Shown: in pieces, positions 1 to 5,668 of the stretch
Layout: every line of letters starts with the position of its first letter
How positions within the stretch are numbered: the first letter of the stretch is position 1
Assembly (NCBI GenBank): GCA_020851015.1
Contig: JADZDN010000277.1
Coordinates: 1 to 13,472, forward strand
DNA: 13,472 bases
Source: Alphaproteobacteria bacterium
GTDB taxonomy: Bacteria; Pseudomonadota; Alphaproteobacteria; JAEULC01
Reading direction: 5' to 3'
Position numbers and translations under genes: made by a program
The notes under the pieces: generated by a model
The model's input: only the letters and a program-made list of their open reading frames with translations
What the model was told of the DNA's origin: nothing
Databases searched by the model: none

Positions 1-552
1 CGCCGACAGGCCCGCGTCGGCGATCGCGTTCAGCCCGCGGATCTTGACGCCCTTGAAGTCGTCGAGCGCGATCAGCGGCTTCTTCTGCGAAGTGAAGATC
101 GACTGCCGCGTGATGTAGAGCCAGGCGATGTTGGTGACGCCCTTGCTGGCGATCTTGGCTTCCAGCAGCTTGGCCGCCGGCGTGCCGGGGAATTTCTTGA
201 TCTTCTCCAGGTCCGTGAACAGGTCGGGGATCGCCGTCACGGTCATCTCGGGAATGGTGTTGCCCCACTGGAATCCCGCGACCAGCGCCGCCTCGATCGC
301 GCCGCGCGCGACCTGCGGATGGTTCTCCGCCGCCTTGGCGAGCTGCTCGGCCGGGAACAGCTCGACCGCGATGCCGCCGGCGGTCGCCTGCTCGAGGTCG
401 GCCTTGAAGAACTCCAGCGCCTTGTGCAGGTGGTGCACGGTCGGCACTTGGTAGCTGATGCGCATCTTGGTCTGGGCGACCGCGGGCGTCGCGGCCGCCG
501 CCAGAACGCCGATGGCGATCGCGGCGGCAATGCTTGCTTTCAGACGGGACAT
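1..552 (-). CDS. TRAP transporter periplasmic substrate-binding protein, DctP family (3' end cut by window edge)
   Basis: The first 184 residues are present, a little over half of the usual length of about 330. Residues 1-26 form a Sec signal peptide: Arg/Lys near the start, an Ala/Ile-rich core, and a likely cut after Ala-Val-Ala before Gln27. The mature part follows the DctP pattern: a beta strand (MRISYQVP), a histidine pair and a helix, then the FKADLEQATAGGIAVELFPA stretch and the Gln-Leu-Ala-Lys helix. Arg172 in the Lys-Ile-Arg motif probably corresponds to the arginine that contacts the ligand carboxylate in this family. In TRAP systems such a protein delivers an organic acid to a QM membrane pair, which would lie beyond the left edge. 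Two in-frame ATGs exist (558 and 552); GGAGG at 561-565 sits 8 nt from the 552 ATG and only 2 nt from the other, so 552 is preferred. The upstream lyase stop (555-557) overlaps the 558 ATG, implying coupled translation. The ligand is unknown. Confidence 0.88.
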   Translation of the reverse strand, partial: MSRLKASIAAAIAIGVLAAAATPAVAQTKMRISYQVPTVHHLHKALEFFKADLEQATAGGIAVELFPAEQLAKAAENHPQVARGAIEAALVAGFQWGNTIPEMTVTAIPDLFTDLEKIKKFPGTPAAKLLEAKIASKGVTNIAWLYITRQSIFTSQKKPLIALDDFKGVKIRGLNAIADAGLSA

Positions 553-554
553 GC

Positions 555-1496
555 TCATTTCCTCCGTTTGCGCCCGGCGGTTCCCGTGGCGCGCTTGTTG
601 TCGCCCCTCGCGCGCTGCATCAGCGCGTGGGCGAAATCCTGCTTCTCGGCCTCGCTGCGGCGCAGCTCAGGCAGGCCGACCATCGCGTTGAACTCGTCGA
701 ACGTCGCCATGCGGCGGCGATAGGCGGCGGTGGTGCCGTCGCGCTTCAGCGTTGCCATCAGCTCGCTTACCGCGCGCGCCACGGCATAGGTGGCGGCAAC
801 GGGATAGACGACCGCGGCATAGCCGATCTTCTGCAGCTCGGCCGCCGGCAGGATGGGGCTCAACCCCGCCTCGACGTTGTTGGCCAGCAGCGGCGCGTCG
901 ATCTCCGTGCAGATCCGGCGCATCTCGGCGACGCTGCGCGGCGATTCGACGAAGATCAGGTCGGCCCCGGCCTCGCGGTAGAGCTGCGCGCGGTCGATCG
1001 CGTCGTCCAGGCCCGTGACGGTCAGTGCGTCGGTGCGCGCCATGATGACGAGATCAGGATCGACGCGGGCGTCCAATGCCGCCTTCACCTTGCCGACCAT
1101 CTCCTCGGCCGGGATCACCGCCTTGCCGGCCATGTGGCCGCAGCGCTTGGGCGCCACCTGGTCCTCGATGAACAGGCCCGCGACGCCCGCGCGCTCGTAG
1201 CTTCTGACCGTGCGCGCCACGTTGGTGACGTTGCCGTAGCCGGTATCGGCGTCGGCGAACAGCGGCAGCGCGACGCTGTCGCACAGCCGCGCGTAGAAAT
1301 CCGCCATCTCGGTGACCGAAAGCTGGCCGGTATCGGGCTGGCCCAGCAGGGTCGCGGTCGCGCTGTAGCCGCCGGCGGTGATGGCGGCGAAGCCGGCCTG
1401 CTCGATCAGGCGCGCCGACAGCGCGTCGTGCGCGCCGGGCAGCACGAGGATCTCCTTGGCCTCGATCAAGCGGCGAAAGCGCGTGGTGCGCCGCAT
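555..1496 (-). CDS. Isocitrate lyase/PEP mutase superfamily lyase (methylisocitrate or dimethylmalate lyase-like)
   Basis: This 313-residue protein has the TIM-barrel signature of the superfamily. It shows LPGAHDALSARLIEQAGF (19-36), metal-binding DADTGYG with Asp82 and Asp84, IEDQ with Glu111, then PKRCGH with Cys119, and later MARTDA and FVESPRS. The Cys of Lys-Arg-Cys-Gly-His is the catalytic residue of true lyases (Cys123 in E. coli PrpB) and is absent from PEP mutases and oxaloacetate decarboxylases. A C-C cleavage of a 2-hydroxy- or alkyl-malate type acid is therefore expected, releasing pyruvate or glyoxylate plus a second acid. Start: ATG at 1496 with GGAGGG 8 nt upstream; the frame stays open to 1574, but that part is low-complexity Arg/Ala and does not look like family sequence. 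No prpC, prpD or aceB is visible, so methylcitrate-cycle or glyoxylate-shunt assignment is not supported. Overlap with the TRAP binding protein suggests the transporter brings in its substrate. Family is sure, substrate is not. Confidence 0.92.
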   Translation of the reverse strand: MRRTTRFRRLIEAKEILVLPGAHDALSARLIEQAGFAAITAGGYSATATLLGQPDTGQLSVTEMADFYARLCDSVALPLFADADTGYGNVTNVARTVRSYERAGVAGLFIEDQVAPKRCGHMAGKAVIPAEEMVGKVKAALDARVDPDLVIMARTDALTVTGLDDAIDRAQLYREAGADLIFVESPRSVAEMRRICTEIDAPLLANNVEAGLSPILPAAELQKIGYAAVVYPVAATYAVARAVSELMATLKRDGTTAAYRRRMATFDEFNAMVGLPELRRSEAEKQDFAHALMQRARGDNKRATGTAGRKRRK

Positions 1497-1547
1497 CCGG
1501 CATTCCCTCCCCAGGGCTTGTCGGCCGGCACTCTGCCGCGCCGCCCG

Positions 1548-1579
1548 GGTCCGCGCAACCCTCGGTCCCCGCAACCCTC
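1548..1579. repeat. Two tandem 16-bp units between MFS and lyase genes
   Basis: Positions 1548-1563 and 1564-1579 are adjacent direct copies of a 16-bp unit differing at one base (G or C at the sixth position). They lie just beyond the MFS stop codon and 52 nt or more before the lyase start. Two copies are too few to name a repeat family; this may be a local duplication. Confidence 0.6.
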
Positions 1580-1587
1580 GGGCCGCC

Positions 1588-2814
1588 TCAGGATCGTCTG
1601 CGCCACATCGCCGGCCAGGCGATGGCGCAGGCCGCCAGCATGGTGAGGCCGCAAAGCTCGAACAACGCCACCGCCAGGGGTGCGCCCAGCCAGCTTGCCG
1701 CCGGGCCCATCAGGACGACGCCAAGCTGGCCGATGCCGATGGCGCTGGACAGGACGCCCATGGTCCGCGAGCGTCGCTCGGCCGGGGCATTGACCAGGAT
1801 CAGCGTGCTCTGCGTGGTGGCGAAGATGCCCGAGCCGATGCCGGCGAAGGTGAGGGCCGCGAGCGACAATGCGTAGTTGCCCGAAAGGCTGAAGCAAAGC
1901 GCCCCCAGCATGGTGATGGTCGAGCCGAGCAGGAAGCCCGGCCCGAACCAGCGCGCCTGCGTCAGGTTGGCGACGGCGAGCGCGCTCAGAAGCCCGCCGA
2001 TCGCCTCGGAGGTCGACAACAACCCAACCAGCACCGGCGGCACGCCAAGGGCCTGCTTGGCGATCACCGGCACCATGCTGCCGTAGACGAAACCGAAGAA
2101 GTTCATGCCCACCGTGGCCACCAGCGTGCCCAGGATCAGCTTGTCGCTGCAGGCGATGCGGACGTCCTCGACGATGCTGGACAGCAGGCGCGGGCCTGGG
2201 GGCGGCGGCCCGGCACCGGGTGGGGCGCCGAGCCCGATCGCGAACAGGGTCGCGGCCAGATAGAAGCCCGCACAGGCCGCGTAGCACGCGCCGACCCCAT
2301 AGGCGGCGTAGAGCGCGCTGCCCGCGACCGGGCCGATCAGGCGCACGGCGCTGATCGTCGCCCAGTCCATGCCGATCGCCGCGCTGGTGCGGCCCGGTCC
2401 AGCGATCTCGCCCAGCAACGTGCGGCGCACGGCATTTTCCGTCGACCAGTAGAGGCCGCTCATCAGCGCGCCCAGCCCGACCTGCCAGATCGTCAACAGG
2501 CCCGCGAGGCTGAGGAAGCCGAGCGTCGCGTAGGTGACCATGATCGAGGCCAACCCGAGCCGCAGCATCCGACCCAGGGACAAGCGCGCGGCAAGCGTGC
2601 CGCTGACGGCGCCCGCCGCCATCGGCAGAAAACGCAGGAACATCACGAAGGCGACGTCGCCGGCCGAGGCGGTGACGTCGAAGACGTAGATTCCGGTGAT
2701 CAGCATGTCCGACCAGCGCACCGTGCCGGTCATGATCCCGATCAGCCAAGCGCGCCTAAACGCTCCATCCCGCAGCAGGCCCCAGGGCCCGCGCGGCAGT
2801 TCCGGTGCGCGCAA
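1588..2814 (-). CDS. MFS transporter (MFS_3/EntS-like exporter type)
   Basis: A 408-residue inner-membrane protein with about 10-12 hydrophobic helices and a central Gly/Pro-rich loop (GAPPGAGPPPPGPR) joining two six-helix halves, as in the major facilitator superfamily. The segment with YWSTENAVRRTLLGEIAG, followed by an Arg-containing helix and a Gly-rich helix, resembles the MFS_3 group, which includes siderophore and drug exporters. The gene starts at TTG (2814-2812). GGGAGGAAACGG directly before it gives an excellent ribosome binding site 6 nt away, and no ATG upstream or nearby has one. It ends in TGA at 1588-1590, 91 nt before the lyase start on the same strand with no clear terminator, so it may be co-transcribed with the lyase and TRAP binding protein. 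It could export a metabolite or an unrelated toxic compound; substrate cannot be inferred. The C-terminus is short and Arg-rich. Confidence 0.85.
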   Translation of the reverse strand: MRAPELPRGPWGLLRDGAFRRAWLIGIMTGTVRWSDMLITGIYVFDVTASAGDVAFVMFLRFLPMAAGAVSGTLAARLSLGRMLRLGLASIMVTYATLGFLSLAGLLTIWQVGLGALMSGLYWSTENAVRRTLLGEIAGPGRTSAAIGMDWATISAVRLIGPVAGSALYAAYGVGACYAACAGFYLAATLFAIGLGAPPGAGPPPPGPRLLSSIVEDVRIACSDKLILGTLVATVGMNFFGFVYGSMVPVIAKQALGVPPVLVGLLSTSEAIGGLLSALAVANLTQARWFGPGFLLGSTITMLGALCFSLSGNYALSLAALTFAGIGSGIFATTQSTLILVNAPAERRSRTMGVLSSAIGIGQLGVVLMGPAASWLGAPLAVALFELCGLTMLAACAIAWPAMWRRRS

Positions 2815-2820
2815 CCGTTT

Positions 2821-2855
2821 CCTCCCGAATATCGTGTTCTTCGGCGGTCGGGAGG
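2821..2855 (-). promoter_or_regulatory. Possible hairpin masking the MFS ribosome binding site
   Basis: Positions 2821-2828 (CCTCCCGA) and 2848-2855 (TCGGGAGG) are perfect 8-bp inverted copies separated by 19 nt. On the minus-strand transcript the 3' arm is the Shine-Dalgarno sequence itself, 6 nt before the TTG start, and the 5' arm is its exact complement. The pairing is seen in the sequence; a role in limiting translation is inferred. Confidence 0.45.
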
Positions 2856-2869
2856 CTCACCATAGCAAA

Positions 2870-2896
2870 CCGCCGCGCCCGGTGGGGGCGCGGCGG
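2870..2896 (-). terminator. GC-rich hairpin terminator after the peptidoglycan-binding-protein gene
   Basis: CCGCCGCGCCC (2870-2880) and its exact complement (2886-2896) form an 11-bp stem with a GGTGG or CCACC loop, about 20 nt past the stop codon at 2918. Read on the minus strand the stem is followed by only three T residues, so it is a strong stem with a weak U tract. It also separates this gene from the downstream MFS gene. Confidence 0.6.
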
Positions 2897-2917
2897 CTAG
2901 CACGGAGGGACGCCAGG

Positions 2918-3697
2918 TCAGTTCGTGGGCTTCCAGGTTCCGTCGGGCTGCAGGCAGGCGGTGCCTTGCCGCACCTGCTCCTTGCCGTCGACCATCAGCC
3001 GCGTCTCATACGGCTTGCACTGCGGCGTTCCGGCGGCCTGCTGGCCCGCCGCATTTCCGGCGGCTTGGCCCGGCGCGGGCGGCAGCGCCGGTACCGCGGG
3101 GGCGGCCGTCGGGGATGGCGCCGTAGCAGCCGTGCTTCCCACCGCCGGGGCCGGCGGCGTGACCGGCGCGGGCTGCAGGGCAGGCGCCGTCGAGGTCGGC
3201 GCAGGGGGCGTGTAGGCGGCGGTGGGCGCGACGCCCGACCGCTTGGACCGCAGGTGGTCGAGCAGGGCGATGCTTACCTGGCCATCCTGCGGCAGCGCAT
3301 TGTTGCCCTGGTAGGCGCGGATCGCCTCGGCCGTGCGCGGACCGTAAATCCCGTCGGCCGGGCCGGACGTGTAGCCGGCCGCGTTCAATTCGGTCTGGAC
3401 GTTCAGGGTAAGGTCGTCGCGGATCGGCGGATAGGGCGAGCCTGTGGACGGCGCCGAAGCAGTATTGTTTCCCAGAGCCTTGTTGGCTTCGGCTTTGGTC
3501 TTGTGCCAGGTATCCTTCGCGCCCTCGGTGCCGCCTTCGTAGGCGTCGAGAACGCCTTCCTTCAAGCCTTTGTACGCGCTAGTGAACGCGCCGCTGATCT
3601 TGCCGCCGAGATCGTCGGCGAGCAGGGGCGTCGCGCTACCCAGCATCAGGGCCACGGCCAGCGGTATCCGCGCCAGGGAAAGGTTCGACCGGGTCAT
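2918..3697 (-). CDS. Secreted protein with peptidoglycan-binding fold and C-terminal surface-antigen-like motif
   Basis: The protein has 259 residues. Residues 1-27 are a signal peptide ending Leu-Leu-Ala before Asp28. Residues 28-78 are predicted helical and rich in Lys, Glu and Ala. Residues about 93-151 match a PG_binding_1 domain, with LNAAGYTSGPADGIYGPRT and the Ala-Ile-Arg-Ala-Tyr-Gln helix. Residues 152-223 form a Pro/Ala/Thr linker. The end (224-259) carries two cysteines (227, 248) and a QPDGTWK motif seen at the C-terminus of 17-kDa surface-antigen-like proteins, so a disulfide is plausible. There is no enzymatic domain, hence a structural or wall-binding role in the periplasm or outer membrane is inferred. 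Start: ATG at 3697 with GAGGAG 6 nt upstream; the frame runs further upstream but without a signal-peptide-like beginning. It stands alone, transcribed divergently from soxB, with its own terminator-like hairpin. Confidence 0.82.
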   Translation of the reverse strand: MTRSNLSLARIPLAVALMLGSATPLLADDLGGKISGAFTSAYKGLKEGVLDAYEGGTEGAKDTWHKTKAEANKALGNNTASAPSTGSPYPPIRDDLTLNVQTELNAAGYTSGPADGIYGPRTAEAIRAYQGNNALPQDGQVSIALLDHLRSKRSGVAPTAAYTPPAPTSTAPALQPAPVTPPAPAVGSTAATAPSPTAAPAVPALPPAPGQAAGNAAGQQAAGTPQCKPYETRLMVDGKEQVRQGTACLQPDGTWKPTN

Positions 3698-3726
3698 GTG
3701 CTTCTCCTCTTTCTTCCAGGATCGAC

Positions 3727-3766
3727 GCCGCTGCCAGCGGGCCACACGGCCCGGATATGCAGCGGC
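3727..3766 (-). promoter_or_regulatory. Nested palindrome in the leader of the peptidoglycan-binding-protein gene
   Basis: Outer arms GCCGCTGC (3727-3734) and GCAGCGGC (3759-3766) enclose inner arms CGGGCC (3738-3743) and GGCCCG (3748-3753) around ACAC. The structure lies about 30 nt before the ATG at 3697, probably within the 5' untranslated region. It could be an mRNA stem-loop or a protein-binding site; nothing in the sequence decides between these. Confidence 0.4.
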
Positions 3767-3880
3767 ATGATGGCGCACGAGATCCGGTGCGCCTGTGACA
3801 AACGCTTGATCGCGCCCGATGTTCCAAGCGCGCTGGCGCTATGTCGTCGCCTTTGGACCAGACCGCGTCGTGTGCGGCAA

Positions 3881-3908
3881 CTTGCCGCGAAGGGGCGTAG
3901 AGGATAGT
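3881..3908 (+). promoter_or_regulatory. Weak candidate promoter for the sox operon
   Basis: CTTGCC at 3881-3886 and GATAGT at 3903-3908 are spaced by 16 nt and lie 72 nt before the soxB start. Each matches the housekeeping consensus only partly. The divergent spacer 3698-3979 holds nothing else recognisable besides the nested palindrome. Confidence 0.2.
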
Positions 3909-3979
3909 CCGGCGCGGCGGTTGCCTCGCGTCGCGCACGCTGCCACATTGCGATGCACAAGACCGACGGGGACCGGCGC

Positions 3980-5230
3980 GTGACGCGCTATTCGATCTTC
4001 AGCCTGGCGCGCAATGCGCTGAACTACAACGAGGATTGGCCGCGGGCCTGGCGCAGTCCCGAGCCCAAGCCCGCCTACGACGTGATCGTTGTCGGCGGCG
4101 GCGGGCACGGGCTCGCGACGGCCTATTATCTCGCCAAGGAACACGGCATCACCAATGTTGCGGTGGTCGAGAAAGCCTGGCTCGGTGGCGGCAATACCGG
4201 CCGCAACACCACCGTCATCCGCTCCAACTACCTGTGGGACGAAAGCGCGCATCTCTACGAAAAGTCCCTGAAGCTCTACGAGGGTCTCAGCCAGGACTTG
4301 AATTTCAACATCATGCTGAGCCAGCGCGGCGTGGTGAACCTGGCGCACAGCGAGCACGACATGCGCGAACTCAGCCGTCGGGTCCACGCGCTGCGGCTGA
4401 ACGGCATCGATTCCGAGGTGTTGGCGCGCGACGAGGTTCAGCGCCTTATCCCGATCCTCGACTGCTCGCCCGGCGCGCGCTTTCCCGTCCTCGGCGCCTC
4501 GATCCAGCGGCGTGGCGGCGTGGCGCGCCACGACGCGGTTGCCTGGGGACTGGCGCGGGCGGCGGATGCGCGGGGCGTCGACATCATCCAGAACTGCGAG
4601 GTCACGGGCATCCTGCGCGACGGCGGACGGGTGATGGGCGTCGAGACCACGCGCGGGACGATCCGCGCCAACAAGGTGGGCTGCGTGGTCGCCGGCCACG
4701 CCTCCGTGCTGGCCGCGATGGCGGGGTTCCAGTTGCCGATCGAGAGCCATCCGCTGCAGGCGATGGTCAGCGAGCCGATCAAGCCCGTCCTGCACACGGT
4801 GGTCATGTCCAACGCCGTGCATGCCTATATAAGCCAGTCCGACAAGGGCGAGCTGGTGATGGGCGCGGGCATCGATACCTGGAACTCCTACGGCCAGCGC
4901 GGCAGCCTGTCCGTCGTCGAGCAGACGGTGGGCGCGGTTTGCGAGCTGTTCCCGATCTTCGGCCGCCTGCGGCTGATGCGGAGCTGGGGCGGCATCGTCG
5001 ATGTCTGCCCGGACGCCAGCCCGATCATCTCGAAGACGCCGGTCGAGGGACTCTATTTCAACTGCGGCTGGGGCACCGGCGGCTTCAAGGCGACGCCCGG
5101 CTCGGGCTGGGTGTTCGCGCACACCATCGCCCAGGACCGCCCGCACCCGCTCAACGCCGCCTTCGCGCTCGACCGCTTCACCTCGGGCGCGCTGATCGAC
5201 GAGCACGGCGCCGCCGCCGTGGCGCATTAG
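3980..5230 (+). CDS. soxB: Sarcosine oxidase beta subunit (heterotetrameric)
   Basis: This FAD-dependent subunit demethylates sarcosine. From the GTG start it has 416 residues, close to the family norm. It begins with the typical [15 protein letters not shown] segment and WRSPEPKP, followed by the Rossmann motif [20 protein letters not shown] and [10 protein letters not shown], a SoxB hallmark. The His of ARHDAVAW (residue 184) aligns with the histidine that covalently holds FMN in characterised enzymes (His173). The C-terminus has [29 protein letters not shown] and ends [10 protein letters not shown], again typical. Start: GTG at 3980 has a GGGG tract 8 nt upstream and gives the usual N-terminus. 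An ATG at 3953 in frame would add nine residues but lacks a ribosome binding site. First gene of soxBDAG; the stop is followed by 153 nt of non-coding repeat before soxD. A related enzyme, N-methylglutamate dehydrogenase, shares this four-gene layout, but its partner genes are absent here. Confidence 0.95.
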   Translation: MTRYSIFSLARNALNYNEDWPRAWRSPEPKPAYDVIVVGGGGHGLATAYYLAKEHGITNVAVVEKAWLGGGNTGRNTTVIRSNYLWDESAHLYEKSLKLYEGLSQDLNFNIMLSQRGVVNLAHSEHDMRELSRRVHALRLNGIDSEVLARDEVQRLIPILDCSPGARFPVLGASIQRRGGVARHDAVAWGLARAADARGVDIIQNCEVTGILRDGGRVMGVETTRGTIRANKVGCVVAGHASVLAAMAGFQLPIESHPLQAMVSEPIKPVLHTVVMSNAVHAYISQSDKGELVMGAGIDTWNSYGQRGSLSVVEQTVGAVCELFPIFGRLRLMRSWGGIVDVCPDASPIISKTPVEGLYFNCGWGTGGFKATPGSGWVFAHTIAQDRPHPLNAAFALDRFTSGALIDEHGAAAVAH

Positions 5231-5257
5231 GGGAAATCGGGACGTGGACCCCTCGAT

Positions 5258-5361
5258 ACCCCCCACCCTAACCCTCCCCCACAAGGGGGGAGAGGACGGT
5301 TCAGGCGGCGCCTGCTGCTTTGCTCCCTCCCCCTCGATGGGGGAGGGTCGGGGCGGGGGTG
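5258..5361. repeat. Compound palindromic element between soxB and soxD
   Basis: The 153-nt gap between soxB and soxD is filled largely by C/G-tract palindromes. Hairpin one pairs CTCCCCC ending at 5280 with the G tract beginning at 5285 around ACAA. Hairpin two pairs CCCTCCCCC (5325-5333) with GGGGGAGGG (5339-5347) around TCGAT. The outer flanks (5258-5280 and 5339-5361) are also largely complementary, so the whole may fold as a cloverleaf. This resembles dispersed C-tract/G-tract palindromes common between genes in Alphaproteobacteria. Copy number cannot be checked within this window. Confidence 0.65.
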
Positions 5362-5383
5362 AACACGCTGGCGAGGCGCGGGC

Positions 5384-5668
5384 ATGCTCCTGATCGCCTG
5401 CCCCTGGTGCGGTCCGCGCGCGGAGCTGGAATTCCGCTGCGGCGGGCAGGGGCACCTGACCCGGCTGACCGACGCGATGGGCGTGTCCGATGCCGAATTC
5501 GCGCGCTACCTCTACATGCGCGACAACCCCAAGGGCTGGCACTACGAGCGCTGGAACCACGTCAACGGCTGCCGGCGCTGGTTCAATGCCGTGCGCCACA
5601 CCGTGACGCACGAGTTCCACGCCACCTACAAGCCCGGCGAGCCGAAGCCGGACCTGCCGCGAACATGA
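5384..5668 (+). CDS. soxD: Sarcosine oxidase delta subunit (zinc-binding)
   Basis: A small structural subunit of 94 residues, the usual size. All four zinc ligands known from characterised enzymes are present at the same numbers: Cys6 and Cys9 in CPWCGPR, then His59 and Cys63 in HVNGCRRW. Other family marks are EFRCGGQGH, YMRDNPKGWHYERW and FNAVRHTVTHEF. ATG at 5384 has GCGAGG 7 nt upstream. The stop overlaps the soxA start as ATGA (5665-5668), so soxD and soxA are translationally coupled. It sits just after the palindromic element that separates it from soxB. Confidence 0.95.
   Translation: MLLIACPWCGPRAELEFRCGGQGHLTRLTDAMGVSDAEFARYLYMRDNPKGWHYERWNHVNGCRRWFNAVRHTVTHEFHATYKPGEPKPDLPRT

Noticed and set aside
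534..1646. Long plus-strand open frame opposite the lyase gene
   Set aside because: Composition is Arg/Ala/Gly-rich with no domain; the opposite strand has clear lyase motifs. It is a shadow of GC-rich coding DNA.
1378..2865. Plus-strand open frame of about 495 codons opposite the MFS gene
   Set aside because: Dominated by Arg, Gln, Ala and His with no motif, and it crosses the lyase-MFS boundary.
3839..5620. Minus-strand open frame of about 590 codons opposite soxB and soxD
   Set aside because: It runs through two sox genes and the palindromic element; soxB and soxD are unmistakable on the plus strand.
5320..5664. N-terminal extension of soxA
   Set aside because: The frame is open, but it crosses the palindrome and soxD; the ATG at 5665 gives the family N-terminus and overlaps the soxD stop.
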